DNA of 32,854 bases from Prolixibacteraceae bacterium (GCA_027858715.1 JAQICD010000141.1:1-32854), one strand, 5' to 3'. Positions 1-10,422 are shown, numbered from the stretch's first letter. Program-made: numbers and translations. Notes: generated by a model not told the origin, from the letters alone.

Positions 1-952
1 CCGGTGTTGCAATACCCCGCACCAGATAGAATGCGAATAATACCGGAATAATCCAGAGTGAAATAAATGCGGCAGTTAAGATGTAACCCAATCCAACCGA
101 AATGTATATAAATCGTGTAGTTTGTTTCTGACTGAACCGCTCTCGTACTTTATGAGCATAAATAGATGATGTTCCGACTGTTATGTTCAGGAGTGTCCAG
201 AAAACACCAAACAAAGCTATCGGGATATCAATTTCAATTAACACGGGCTGAAGAAACCATGCAAAAGTGAGGGTTGCTGTTCCAATCAGGGATGAAAAAA
301 GAATGAAATAACGCAGTTTGGCATAATCAACCATAGCATAGTGCACTACATTAAAAACATCTTTGAGGCTTGCAATGCGTTTTTTGTTAATGTAATTGGG
401 TTCTACTAAAGTTAATGCTGCCGGTTTATCCATGGCGGCAATACAAACATCAAAATAAAACGGCATACGCAAAGTGATACTAGCCAATAATCCACCCAAA
501 ATACCTGCAATCGCTTCCGAAAAATTTCCAACAGACGTTACACGGCCTTCATATTTCAGGTATTCACTTTCGCGCTTTTTGCTTTTTAAGGTATCATAAA
601 GCATGGCAGAGTCGGAGCCCGAGATAAAACTCTGCCCGATGCCCAAAACAAGCTCGGCCACCATAAACTGCCAGAATACAAACGAAAATGAATAGAAGGA
701 AATGCCAAGTGTCGCCATTAAAGTGCCGACAATCAGTGTTTTTTTCCGTCCCCATACATCGCCAAAATATCCCGATGGAATCTCGAATATCAACATCCCA
801 ACCGAATAAACTGATTTTAAAAGGAATATTTGCGTCATGCTAAGCCCGTTATCCTGATAAAAAAGCACGATAATGGGCATGATAAGAGAAAACCACTTGG
901 AAATCTTTATGATGTATAGTTTGATGATATTGTCGTGCACGAACTTTATCAT
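1..952 (-). CDS. MFS transporter, 3' part beyond window edge
   Basis: Partial gene: the frame opens at ATG 952 and stays open to base 2, giving about 317 residues of a typical 400-residue major facilitator. It is expected in the inner membrane, moving a small solute by ion coupling; the substrate cannot be read from the sequence. Visible are alternating hydrophobic segments and a loop 2-3 signature near residues 58-75 (EIPSGYFGDVWGRKKT, matching the GxxxDxxGRR/K motif A of MFS proteins). A central basic stretch (NYINKKRIASLKDVFN) fits the cytoplasmic loop between the two six-helix halves. A TATTTTTG element lies four bases upstream of the ATG, so the message may be leaderless. The gene is co-directional with sprA but separated by about 170 bases, so it is probably an independent unit. 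Confidence 0.85.
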   Translation of the reverse strand, partial: MIKFVHDNIIKLYIIKISKWFSLIMPIIVLFYQDNGLSMTQIFLLKSVYSVGMLIFEIPSGYFGDVWGRKKTLIVGTLMATLGISFYSFSFVFWQFMVAELVLGIGQSFISGSDSAMLYDTLKSKKRESEYLKYEGRVTSVGNFSEAIAGILGGLLASITLRMPFYFDVCIAAMDKPAALTLVEPNYINKKRIASLKDVFNVVHYAMVDYAKLRYFILFSSLIGTATLTFAWFLQPVLIEIDIPIALFGVFWTLLNITVGTSSIYAHKVRERFSQKQTTRFIYISVGLGYILTAAFISLWIIPVLFAFYLVRGIATP

Positions 953-956
953 GGCG

Positions 957-964
957 CAAAAATA
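957..964 (-). promoter_or_regulatory. candidate -7 element TATTTTTG for the MFS gene
   Basis: On the minus strand this reads TATTTTTG, matching the Bacteroidota sigma-ABfr -7 consensus TAnnTTTG. It ends four bases before the ATG at 952, so transcription from it would start at or next to the start codon. No clear TTTG -33 box is seen at the expected 19-21 base distance, so the call rests on the -7 match alone. Confidence 0.35.
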
Positions 965-1014
965 TAAAAGTTTGGGAAAGAGTGATCAGATGAAACAAGC
1001 ATAAAACAAACTCG

Positions 1015-1053
1015 AACGCGAAACTTCAAACATTTCAAACGCGAAGCTTCAAA
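1015..1053. repeat. short direct repeat, two 16-bp copies
   Basis: AACGCGAAACTTCAAA at 1015-1030 recurs as AACGCGAAGCTTCAAA at 1038-1053, 15 of 16 bases identical with a 7-base spacer. It lies in the intergenic region between sprA (which ends at 1121) and the MFS gene. Function unknown. A separate perfect 16-base palindrome, TTCCTTTATAAAGGAA, lies at 1083-1098; neither has the stem plus T-tract of an intrinsic terminator. Confidence 0.5.
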
Positions 1054-1120
1054 ACCCTTAACATCAATCACATTTGCCTCGTTTCCTTTATAAAGGAACA
1101 AGCTGTTTCGACAGGTAATG

Positions 1121-4100
1121 CTACATTATTGCAAAGTTAAAGCTTAATCCAAATTTGGTGTTCGATTGCAAGTAACCATTTAAGGTACTGTATGGATTGG
1201 TAAGGTTGTACTGATAATAAAGTTTAACCGTTAGTTTATCGCTCAGCATGTAATCGGCATTAAAATTCATCGACAATACTTTTGTACCACCGGTTAATTC
1301 TCCATTTTCAACATCTACCTTGCGCAAAACATTCTTATAGTCACTGCTGGTTAAATCAAACCTAAGATTAAGATCATTAGATACTTCTTGTCGGCTGCGG
1401 TCGGTTCTAATAATCATGTCAAGACCTGTAAAACGATATCCAACACCAACTGTGAATTCGTTCTTAACCATTTCGGACAATTGGTTCGCCGTAAAATCGA
1501 AGTTAAAATTACGTGTTCGTCTTATTTCAAAACGAGTACTCAAATCGTTTACAAAACCTATATCAACATTTATTAACGGGTTAAAGGCCTCCTGTATATT
1601 AATTGAGGTAATAGACAGTTCTGGTATAAATGAAGTTCCATCAAGCTCGTCTCGAACCCAGCTTAGCCCATCTTGATCGGGGTTGTATGCCAGGTTTGTT
1701 TCGTACCGTCCGATAGAATATGTTGATTTATAGCTGTGACTAAAATTCAATGAATGAATTACATCTTTCATCCATTCAATTTGTTGTGGATTTCCATTAT
1801 AATTCAGCCTCCAGTTTGGCCTTATCGATGCCAGTCCAGGTCGTGTTTTGAGAGATATATCAGAAGCATCAACACCGGAATATGCAGCCAGCAAAGCAGG
1901 AATAATTACTTCGGTTGAGTTGATTGACACGCCATCAACCGTTTCACCGGGTCTCCCGGAATACCCCTGTCCTTCGTTCCATCCACGTTGCTGATTCAAT
2001 CTATTGGCAATTACCTGCCTGTTTTTATACCTGAACTCATCGAAAATTTCTGATACCGCTTCGTTACCCGACAGGGGTTCTCTAAAAGCAGTACGTAAAG
2101 TAAATACAGTCATATCGAAGTTACCGGTTTCTTTCCGGTTTTGCAGTTCAAACATTTCTTCTGCTTCGTTATAGTTAATATAACTGCTAATATTGTTCGA
2201 TTCGCGACGGCTACCTGTAAGGTCGATGCGCACATTTGGAATTGGTTCTAACTGAACAGCAAAATTCCATGTTTCGCTATTTTGCAACATGTATTGCTTT
2301 TGGATTGAATTATCAAGAGTTACCCATCCGTTTTCGGCTGCCGTAAAAACAAAATCTTCGTCCTGCCAGCCCAGTAAGAATGGTATGGTAGGCGCAAGCA
2401 TTCCGCCGGTACTTTCATCGTTCCGCATTCCGAAAAGGTATGGTTCAGGCAGAAATCCTGGAAGATGTGTAGCCCCGGTTTGATTATAAGTAATCCGAAC
2501 CGAGCGTACACCAAGCAACATACGGGTTGAAAAGGCAAGAGCTTTTTCAATAAATAACTCGTCAATTTCTTTTTTACCGCTTACGATAACTTTTCCCTCG
2601 CGAATACTTACATCTGATTTGAAATTAATACGGTTCAAATCGATAATTGTCAATTCTCCGTCGATAGTATCGCCGCGCTCGTTAATAACCACCACGGTAA
2701 CATCCTCGGTTCCCAACCTGTGAAAAACCGATTTCGGCACATCGGCTCTGAACGATACGCCCCTATCTGTATATTTTACATCTTTAATTCGTTTTGGTGC
2801 ATCGCTACCGCTTTCATTACGCTGTTGTTGCCTGTCGCGTGCCCTTGATCCATATTGCCTTCTTGTTGACTGAAATCGGTTATTTATTTCCCGTAAATAA
2901 GGCACTTTATTGTACAATGTAAGAAAATTCAACTGACCGTTTAAACGTGCATTCATGTTATTTCCTACAGTATTTCCCAATTCTATCGATTCGTCGCGAA
3001 CTTTGGCACCGGCTATCCAGTCGTAAGTCCCCCTATACGTTGCTGTAGCCGATGTCCAATCGAGCAATGGAAGTTTATTGATAGGTATGCGGTAGTTAAC
3101 ATTAATACTGTGCTGATAATCGACCGGACGCCCAAATGATGCAATATTGTCATATATTTCATCCATCATTTGTTGGTATTCATCTGGATAAAGGTCTTTG
3201 TTCATAACCCCTTCAAGTTCGTCGATACGTGCAATGTTCTGGTTCGAAAAATCAACGCTTAACGAACGTGATAAATTCCATCTGAAATCGAAGTAGCGAT
3301 TCCAAAGAAAATCTTTCTGAACCGTTGTTGGCAAGCTTAATCCCAAACCGGTATTATCGCGCATGGTTCGTTCGTTGTACGAGCGGGTCAGATCCGTACG
3401 GAAGGATATCAGTTCGGGTAAAAATGAAAAATTAAAATCACGGATCAGGGCAAAAGCATTACCTTTAATAAGATTAATATCCTTAAACGGTGTTATTGGT
3501 GTCGAACGCATGGAATAATTATAGTTGAACACCCCTTTTTCGTTTCTCTGCAGATAGTTTTCAACATCAACATTATGACTTATCTGTTCGTTTTTAGAAT
3601 ATGACAATGAAAAGTTTTCCACATCGATAGGCAAAGGCTTTCTCTCCTTATTTTTTCTTTCGGGTGCAATACTTACATTATTTATATTCAAACTTTTTCG
3701 TTTCACTACATCTTGCGATAAGTCCAAAAGATAATCTTTTTCTTCAGGCGATTCCAATACCTCAAGTGCATCATCCATTTTCACATCTGTATCAAGCTGG
3801 CTAAATTCAGGGTTCGAAATTGATGTTGAATAACTATAAAACATGGGCATATTCAGACCAATTTTTTCGGGAACGAGCTTCCCAAGTTCTGCTGTGGCAG
3901 CAACACTAAATTGGCGGCGTTCTTCAAGACTACGTTGACTGGCCGACTGGCTTACACTACCCCATCCTACAGACTGTGTCTGTCCGGTTAACGAGACACT
4001 ACCAAGGTCGGCAAGCCTTACCGACATACGTCCACTTGAGGCCCACCCGCCACTCTCGTCGTAATCACTCACTCTCAATTCGTTAACCCACACTTCGACA

Positions 4101-7100
4101 GAACGATGAGACGGATTTTCGCTGTAGGGATTCCGAAGACCTATATATACCCTGTCAACATCTGCAAGTGTTGGATTACCTTTAATTTTCAATATATTTT
4201 TTTCGTTAACCGACTGCTCATCAATTATCTCATAAACATCTCTGATACTAATTGTTGCTCCTACTTGGCGAGCCTTATCGTTTCGTTCAAGTTTTAATTG
4301 AGGAAAACGGTTTAATGCTACAAATAATTCATTTTCGTCAGGCCACACTATACTCCTGTCAGACTCACTATCGTTATTATAAGTAGTAGCCGGTGGAGGT
4401 GTGAGTTTTAAGGGTATTTCATATTCGTAATAATTGTCTTTATCTTTTCCAAGCCTTACAAAAACCGACATCTGGTAATCTTCGAGCGGATACCCTTGTA
4501 TCTCTTCAGCATGCACAGCCATCCGTAGGTTTTTAAATTGTCGTAAATCGACACCAACACTCTTATAAACAGCCCTGGCATCACCCGATTCTAAATCTTT
4601 TACTTTCAGAAGCATCGATTGTTCATTCATTTCAACCATGGTTGTACTCGATGGATCTCTTTCCCTCTGAATACCAGGAGGAAGCACATAATTCACGGGC
4701 GACTTACTGCCATTTTCTTCAATATTTACAGAGGTTGTTTCAAACTGAGCATTTGCAGATCCGGCAGCTCTATCGTCAGTTAATATATCGGTTACTTCAC
4801 GCCAATCGGATCGAACTAATCCAAGAGAACCAAAACGCATAATTACAGAGTCGGAAAAATTTGTAAGAAACATTCTCATAAACCGGACAGAGCTAAAACC
4901 AGAAATATCGCCAATTTTCTCATATTCCGACTCATCACGTACTGGTATTTTAAACTGATACCAGTTAACTGTTTCTGTTTCCTGGTTAGCCAATGTTACC
5001 GTAGCTGCCACTTTATCAACCACATAATTTTTACCAACCTGTAAATCTTCAGGCCTGATACTTACTTTATACTGGTAATATGCCTCCAGTTCGCTTAAAG
5101 TATTATCGCCGTTTATATCCTCAACATCAGGATCAGTTTTTCCAACCATGGTGTAGTTTTCGCTACTCATACCATCAGTTGGAGAATTATTTTGTGGATT
5201 ATTGTACTTTTTATAGCGTTCGAATAACGAGTGCTTGTTTTCATCGTGATATGTACCACGATAATAGCTAAAGTTATCGTTAGCCGGATCGGCCATTACA
5301 TCGTCTAAAGCAGATGGTGATAGTATGGTTTGCAGTTTATTGATATAATCAATATAAAATGAAGCTTCATCTTCATCATTCAATCCATTTAGTCCAATAT
5401 CCTGGTACTGGCGGCTCTCGTCACTATTCTCAAACGAAATCCCCAATTGTGTTTTGGTAGAAACACGCCCCCAAACAGTAGTATCAACATTTTCGATAAC
5501 CCCAACCGGCAAACCATTTTCAAATGCCTTACGCGAATCTTTCAATATGTCCTCCGACACATTACCAAGGTTAAAATACAGATCTCCACCTTTGTGCGTT
5601 CCTTCATCGTATATAAACGGATCGAGCACCCAAAATTCGATATATTCAATATTCGAAGTTTCAAAATTTGTTGTTTGTAGGGCTCGCATCATTCCCGCCC
5701 ATCTTGAATCTGGCTCAAGTAGATTGTTTTTCTCATCAACCCCAGCCGAAATACCGGCTTCGCCTTCAGTATCGAAGTTATAAGGTCCTTTTTCCCAAGG
5801 GAAATAAGCCAAATCGAGGGTTGTAAGATAGTTTGGTTGCCCCAACGGAATTTCTTTACCAGGAAATATTTCGTTAACTGCTACACTACGTGCATAATGG
5901 TTCGAGCGTACATCGGGGTCAGATTTTATGTGTGATGGCATTGCTGTTCGCGACGATTCGATAAACACCTCACGGTCGATAAAATACCAGGCAAGCCTTG
6001 CACGATTGTAACCATAAGCCAGATTGTCAATTAAATTACCTTCAGGAAATAAACCGGGTTGTTTTTGCGGCGTCGAAGCCATGTACCATCCGTAAGGATT
6101 CAGAAAAGAATAGGTAGTTTCAACCCCTTCAAAATCGTCAATATAAACCTGGTTGCCAGTAGCTCCAGATTTTCCTGTTATCAGTTTTGCCACTTCACCT
6201 TCGAGTGAAATGCTCGATTCAACATCCGACTCGTAAAATGGTAATAAGTTCACGATATCGGTTAATAATCTGGAACGCTCACGATACTGAAAATCAAGCC
6301 CTAACATAAGGTTAGATACAGGCTCATCAGAAATATCTACTTTATTGGTTATCGGGCGCTCGTTCATAAACAAAGCTGTACCACCAACGTTAAATTTATC
6401 GGAAAACATATAATTGGCGTACGATCCAATCATGGTTTTTCGCTGGGTTGAAATAAGCTCCTGGCTTTCAGTTGACACCTGTATGGGCGTGCCGGCTTCA
6501 ATTAAACCTGTGTCGATAATCCGTACTCGTCCCATAGCATAATCTACTACAAAATCAACATCTTCGATTAGCTGCCGGCCTGCTGCAGTTACCTTTACCG
6601 ACCCTTTGGCCAGGTTAAAAGCATTAAGAGCAATTTCAGATCCCGATGCGCCCTTATATGTAATAACAATTCGGTATTTATCGTGGTCAGCATCCTGCTC
6701 TGCTTCTGTTTTCGTTTTTTCGTATAAAGATGTATAAGCATACTTTTCCCTCAGTTTTTCATCACTAATATTGTTGGCTATATTTTCGCCGAAAGGCTCA
6801 AGAACAGGGAAAATAACACGCCCGTTTTGACTATTTACGGTAATCCCTTCGACAAAGTCAAAAACGCCATCACCACTTGCTGTATAATCATTTTGCGAAT
6901 TAAGATTATCAAGATTCATTAAACGCAACAAAACAGTATCGCGTAATTCACTCTCGGGCAAATAATTTATGTGTGTTGTTGTAGAATCGTTATAATAAGT
7001 TACATGCAATTCAAACCCATCGCGGGTAAGGTTATATCCTCCTGTATTGTATATATTCTTCATCATTAAATCCCAGGTTGGCAGTCCGGGCGAGAGGTTT

Positions 7101-8599
7101 GTTCCCTTAATCATTTTCAGAATAAGACTTTTTTCCGAATCAATTCCATTTGTAGTAAACTCACCTACCTGGTATATTTCTCCGTTTAGTGTGTATTCGT
7201 AGGCAATAGCCAAAACCTCGTCGTTGTTCAGTGGCGAATTCAACGATATAAAACCAAGTTGCGAATTAAAAGTATAATCAGAAGGATTAAGTTTTCGAGC
7301 CTGATCAATTTTCTCCCAATCGCGACCGTTTTCAAAACCGTAAGTTTGAAGTGGCGACAATATATTGTTAACCTGATCCGACTCTCTTACCTGTGAATAA
7401 TTATTTACCAGTGCATTGTACATGCCGCTGGCACCGTTTCCGGGGTTAGTCATACCTGTACCGGCAAACTCAGGCACGCTATTGGTAATTGACTGTGCTG
7501 GTTCGCCCAAATCGACAAAAGCAACAATGTCGCGGGCTGAAACAAAATTTTGTGTTTTATTGGTAACCCACACTTCAACTTTGTTAACAACAGCCTGTGT
7601 ACGAATAACAGGCAGCATACTTAAGGCATTGTTGTAATTCTCGCGGAAATACTTCGATATAAAAAAGTGGCGATTCGCATCATAATCCGATGCTTTTAAT
7701 TCTTTTCTGGTTGTTTGAGCTCCTCCTTCGGTTTCAATTACCTGCGATTCGCCTTTATGCTGTGAAATAACTGTAGTAACATTAAGCTTACCAAATTGCA
7801 TTTCGGTTTTAATACCAAATAAATTTGTGCCACCCTGTATAAGTGAGCCATTTAAAGGCAAAGAAACATTACCGGCTTCTATACGACGAATAATTTCATC
7901 TTCTTTTCCGGTATAATCAAGGGTCATTTCGTTTTGGAAATCGAAAGTTGCTTCAGTATTATAATTAAAATCGAGGTTCACTTTGTCGCCAATTTTACCT
8001 CTTACACTCATGTTAATCTGGTTTTCGAAGTCGAAAGAAGTGACCCTTCTCATCCGTTCTGGCAATGTTTCGTTGCCGTTATATCTCGACTCAACACCAA
8101 ATTGCACTTCCACATAACCCTGTGGTCGAATATCAATAACATCGCTACCAAAAATATTACTAAATGCTTCGCTTTCTATTCGTAACTGGGGAATAAGTCC
8201 CGATTGTTGTATTTCAATATCTTCGGTATTTGATCTGGTACGCCAGTAATCTCTTACAGCCCGATCGAAATCGTATTTCACATATTCCGTCAGCTTCATA
8301 GCCTTTGGCATTCGATACTGAAGGTTACCAACATTTTCTTTAATTATATACTCACGTGTAAACGGATCGTATTCAATAGTGGTTTGGATGTTCGAGGGTC
8401 TGTCGAGATACAGCGGCGAGACTTCCTCATCGTTGGGATAATCGAAAGATCCATCATTTTCAAAAGGATAATGCAAAGTTCCGGTCGTATCAATTTCAAC
8501 CGTTGCACTTTCGGTTGTTCCGGTTTGTGCATAATTTACCGTTGTGGTAGCTAAAATAAAAGCTATCAAAATAATTATATCGAAAATATTTCTTCTCAA
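1121..8599 (-). CDS. sprA: SprA-type translocon of the type IX secretion system
   Basis: Giant outer-membrane protein of 2492 residues, in the size range of SprA/Sov (about 2400-2500). In Bacteroidota SprA forms the very large beta-barrel through which type IX cargo proteins cross the outer membrane. Residues 1-25 form a signal peptide (basic RR, a hydrophobic IIILIAFILATTTV core, cleavage likely after YAQ). The rest is rich in alternating aromatic/polar beta-strand segments and ends in a strand-like FGLSFNFAIM tail. The start is TTG at 8599: an in-frame TAA lies just upstream and the next ATG is about 90 residues inside, which would remove the signal peptide. It begins 13 bases after the ruvA stop, an arrangement (ruvA then sprA) known from other Bacteroidota, so it is probably co-transcribed with pdxA and ruvA. 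The frame is uninterrupted. Confidence 0.96.
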   Translation of the reverse strand: MRRNIFDIIILIAFILATTTVNYAQTGTTESATVEIDTTGTLHYPFENDGSFDYPNDEEVSPLYLDRPSNIQTTIEYDPFTREYIIKENVGNLQYRMPKAMKLTEYVKYDFDRAVRDYWRTRSNTEDIEIQQSGLIPQLRIESEAFSNIFGSDVIDIRPQGYVEVQFGVESRYNGNETLPERMRRVTSFDFENQINMSVRGKIGDKVNLDFNYNTEATFDFQNEMTLDYTGKEDEIIRRIEAGNVSLPLNGSLIQGGTNLFGIKTEMQFGKLNVTTVISQHKGESQVIETEGGAQTTRKELKASDYDANRHFFISKYFRENYNNALSMLPVIRTQAVVNKVEVWVTNKTQNFVSARDIVAFVDLGEPAQSITNSVPEFAGTGMTNPGNGASGMYNALVNNYSQVRESDQVNNILSPLQTYGFENGRDWEKIDQARKLNPSDYTFNSQLGFISLNSPLNNDEVLAIAYEYTLNGEIYQVGEFTTNGIDSEKSLILKMIKGTNLSPGLPTWDLMMKNIYNTGGYNLTRDGFELHVTYYNDSTTTHINYLPESELRDTVLLRLMNLDNLNSQNDYTASGDGVFDFVEGITVNSQNGRVIFPVLEPFGENIANNISDEKLREKYAYTSLYEKTKTEAEQDADHDKYRIVITYKGASGSEIALNAFNLAKGSVKVTAAGRQLIEDVDFVVDYAMGRVRIIDTGLIEAGTPIQVSTESQELISTQRKTMIGSYANYMFSDKFNVGGTALFMNERPITNKVDISDEPVSNLMLGLDFQYRERSRLLTDIVNLLPFYESDVESSISLEGEVAKLITGKSGATGNQVYIDDFEGVETTYSFLNPYGWYMASTPQKQPGLFPEGNLIDNLAYGYNRARLAWYFIDREVFIESSRTAMPSHIKSDPDVRSNHYARSVAVNEIFPGKEIPLGQPNYLTTLDLAYFPWEKGPYNFDTEGEAGISAGVDEKNNLLEPDSRWAGMMRALQTTNFETSNIEYIEFWVLDPFIYDEGTHKGGDLYFNLGNVSEDILKDSRKAFENGLPVGVIENVDTTVWGRVSTKTQLGISFENSDESRQYQDIGLNGLNDEDEASFYIDYINKLQTILSPSALDDVMADPANDNFSYYRGTYHDENKHSLFERYKKYNNPQNNSPTDGMSSENYTMVGKTDPDVEDINGDNTLSELEAYYQYKVSIRPEDLQVGKNYVVDKVAATVTLANQETETVNWYQFKIPVRDESEYEKIGDISGFSSVRFMRMFLTNFSDSVIMRFGSLGLVRSDWREVTDILTDDRAAGSANAQFETTSVNIEENGSKSPVNYVLPPGIQRERDPSSTTMVEMNEQSMLLKVKDLESGDARAVYKSVGVDLRQFKNLRMAVHAEEIQGYPLEDYQMSVFVRLGKDKDNYYEYEIPLKLTPPPATTYNNDSESDRSIVWPDENELFVALNRFPQLKLERNDKARQVGATISIRDVYEIIDEQSVNEKNILKIKGNPTLADVDRVYIGLRNPYSENPSHRSVEVWVNELRVSDYDESGGWASSGRMSVRLADLGSVSLTGQTQSVGWGSVSQSASQRSLEERRQFSVAATAELGKLVPEKIGLNMPMFYSYSTSISNPEFSQLDTDVKMDDALEVLESPEEKDYLLDLSQDVVKRKSLNINNVSIAPERKNKERKPLPIDVENFSLSYSKNEQISHNVDVENYLQRNEKGVFNYNYSMRSTPITPFKDINLIKGNAFALIRDFNFSFLPELISFRTDLTRSYNERTMRDNTGLGLSLPTTVQKDFLWNRYFDFRWNLSRSLSVDFSNQNIARIDELEGVMNKDLYPDEYQQMMDEIYDNIASFGRPVDYQHSINVNYRIPINKLPLLDWTSATATYRGTYDWIAGAKVRDESIELGNTVGNNMNARLNGQLNFLTLYNKVPYLREINNRFQSTRRQYGSRARDRQQQRNESGSDAPKRIKDVKYTDRGVSFRADVPKSVFHRLGTEDVTVVVINERGDTIDGELTIIDLNRINFKSDVSIREGKVIVSGKKEIDELFIEKALAFSTRMLLGVRSVRITYNQTGATHLPGFLPEPYLFGMRNDESTGGMLAPTIPFLLGWQDEDFVFTAAENGWVTLDNSIQKQYMLQNSETWNFAVQLEPIPNVRIDLTGSRRESNNISSYINYNEAEEMFELQNRKETGNFDMTVFTLRTAFREPLSGNEAVSEIFDEFRYKNRQVIANRLNQQRGWNEGQGYSGRPGETVDGVSINSTEVIIPALLAAYSGVDASDISLKTRPGLASIRPNWRLNYNGNPQQIEWMKDVIHSLNFSHSYKSTYSIGRYETNLAYNPDQDGLSWVRDELDGTSFIPELSITSINIQEAFNPLINVDIGFVNDLSTRFEIRRTRNFNFDFTANQLSEMVKNEFTVGVGYRFTGLDMIIRTDRSRQEVSNDLNLRFDLTSSDYKNVLRKVDVENGELTGGTKVLSMNFNADYMLSDKLTVKLYYQYNLTNPYSTLNGYLQSNTKFGLSFNFAIM

Positions 8600-8612
8600 A
8601 ACGAACAGGGAT

Positions 8613-9194
8613 TTACATTTGCTTTAATGCTTCCTTAATGATTTGTTCTGCCGATTTTTCTGAGTTGTTTTTCAAAATTTTGTCAACTACCTTTTCGGCT
8701 CCTTTTTTAACAAACCCTAGAGTTACTAATGCAGATAACGCTTCTTCGCGTGTACTATTGTTTTCAATAGCAAAAATGTTTGAAGATACAGGTTCTTTAG
8801 CAAGCTTATCTTTTAACTCAATAATGATTCGCTGAGCAGTTTTAAGCCCTATACCCTTAACACTCTTTAGTTTATTAACATCGCCTACAATAATGGCAGA
8901 TTTAATATCGTCGGTTTGAAGTGACGATAGAAAAAGGATTCCGGTAGTAGCACCAACGCCTGAAACAGAAATCAAATTTCGAAAAAGCTCACGCTCGTCG
9001 AAGTCGTGAAAACCAAATAACAAATGGGCATCTTCGCGAATAACTTCGTGGATATAGACCTTTGCCTGTTTTTTCCCGCTTAACGCTGTATATGTATTCA
9101 GCGAAATGTGAATAAAATACCCCATTCCGCCTACATCTAACACAATATGAGCAGGGTTTAATTCAGTAAGCTGGCCATTAATATATTCAATCAT
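8613..9194 (-). CDS. ruvA: Holliday junction branch migration protein RuvA
   Basis: 193 residues, normal for RuvA (about 200). RuvA tetramers bind four-way DNA junctions and load the RuvB motor for branch migration during recombinational repair. The N-terminal OB domain (residues 1-63, beginning MIEYINGQL) is followed by paired helix-hairpin-helix motifs (SVSGVGATTGILFLSS and SVKGIGLKTAQRII, about residues 75-125), then an acidic/Ser-rich linker and the C-terminal RuvB-contacting domain (EALSALVTLGFVKKGAEKVV). The ATG is separated from the pdxA stop by one base and the stop is 13 bases from sprA, so translation is probably coupled along pdxA-ruvA-sprA. No ruvB or ruvC is in the window. Confidence 0.97.
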   Translation of the reverse strand: MIEYINGQLTELNPAHIVLDVGGMGYFIHISLNTYTALSGKKQAKVYIHEVIREDAHLLFGFHDFDERELFRNLISVSGVGATTGILFLSSLQTDDIKSAIIVGDVNKLKSVKGIGLKTAQRIIIELKDKLAKEPVSSNIFAIENNSTREEALSALVTLGFVKKGAEKVVDKILKNNSEKSAEQIIKEALKQM

Positions 9195-9195
9195 A

Positions 9196-10293
9196 CTAAA
9201 ATTCAGTATCTTGCTCTTTTGTTAAATCTACATGGTCTGACTCGCCATTGGCTTTAATTTCATACTTTGGAAGAGGGTTTCGGCTAATTTCCTGGTAAGT
9301 TTGTCTGTTCCGGAAAATATCAATGGCCTTATAAATGGCTTGCTTAAACGATTCTTCGGACGCTATACCCTGACCGGCAATATTGAAAGCAGTGCCATGC
9401 CCGGGTGAAGTACGAATAACAGGTAGCCCGGCAGTGAAATTAACACCCGTGTCGAAAGTTAAAGCTTTAAACGGAGCCAAACCCTGATCGTGATACATAG
9501 CCAATATAGCATCAAATTTGTATTGTTGCCCTGATCCGAAAAAACCATCGGCAGGATAAGGCCCCATGGCATTAATTCCACGATCAAATGCCTCTTTCAA
9601 TGCAGGCTGAATAATGTCATTCTCTTCATCGCCTAGCACCCCGTTATCTCCGGCATGCGGATTCAGGCCAAGTACGGCAATACGTGGATTCGTGCAGGCA
9701 AAGTCCTGAACCAGCGATTTATGGAGAATTTTAAGTTTTTTCAGTATCAATTCTTTTGTGATAGCAGCCGGTACATCTTTTATTGGCATATGTCCGGTTA
9801 CAACTCCTACCCGCATGTTTTCGGTAATAAGAAGCATAAGCGGTTCAATTGAATCGCACTGCTGTGACAAATACTCTGTATGCCCGGGAAAATTAAAAAT
9901 ATCGGACTGAACAGTTTCTTTATTTATAGGTGCAGTAACCAGCACATCAATTTTGCCTTCTTTTAAATCGTTTATTGCTTGTTCGAGTGCGAGATAAGCA
10001 GCTTCACCTGCAAGATTACCTGGTTTTCCCAGCTCAACACGAACGTTATCGTCACAACAATTTATTATATTCACCCTGTGATTGTCGGCATCGGAAGCTT
10101 CGCGTATTTGGTGAAAATTGAAGTCTTCAAAATCAAGGACCTTTTTGTGATAGGCTGCAACTTTTGGAGAACCGTAAACAACAGGAGTGCAAAGCTCCAG
10201 CATTCTTACATCGTTAAGCGATTTGATAATTACTTCGTAACCAATGCCATTTATATCTCCTTGCGTTATGCCTACTTTTATAATATTCTTCAT
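9196..10293 (-). CDS. pdxA: 4-hydroxythreonine-4-phosphate dehydrogenase PdxA
   Basis: 365 residues. PdxA oxidises 4-phosphohydroxy-L-threonine with NAD(P)+ to the amino-ketone that PdxJ condenses with deoxyxylulose 5-phosphate to make pyridoxine phosphate, in the cytosol. Conserved features visible: GITQGDINGIGYEV at the N terminus, metal-binding histidines H168 (TGHMP), H213 (NPHAGDNG) and H268 (AMYHDQGLAPFK), and the GLPVIRTSPGHGTAFNIAGQG segment near residue 289. It is somewhat longer than E. coli PdxA (329), mostly from a polar C-terminal tail of about 30 residues. It is the first gene of a tight pdxA-ruvA-sprA run. dxr, in the same chromosomal block, uses the same deoxyxylulose 5-phosphate precursor, a thematic but not demonstrated link. 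Confidence 0.96.
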   Translation of the reverse strand: MKNIIKVGITQGDINGIGYEVIIKSLNDVRMLELCTPVVYGSPKVAAYHKKVLDFEDFNFHQIREASDADNHRVNIINCCDDNVRVELGKPGNLAGEAAYLALEQAINDLKEGKIDVLVTAPINKETVQSDIFNFPGHTEYLSQQCDSIEPLMLLITENMRVGVVTGHMPIKDVPAAITKELILKKLKILHKSLVQDFACTNPRIAVLGLNPHAGDNGVLGDEENDIIQPALKEAFDRGINAMGPYPADGFFGSGQQYKFDAILAMYHDQGLAPFKALTFDTGVNFTAGLPVIRTSPGHGTAFNIAGQGIASEESFKQAIYKAIDIFRNRQTYQEISRNPLPKYEIKANGESDHVDLTKEQDTEF

Positions 10294-10422
10294 TTTTTAA
10301 AATTTAAAAACCGAAATGGCGTTTATGAAGCCAATTACTATACTCTTCGGCTATAACTTTTGAAATATAATTCAAAATAAATGTTACACATTCCGAAATG
10401 CATTAGCTTCTAATACGAAACA

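Noticed and set aside
1388-8532. Several 60-110 residue open frames on either strand inside sprA
   Set aside because: They overlap a continuous, well-recognised protein, have no similarity or signal I can see, and are expected by chance in 7.5 kb.
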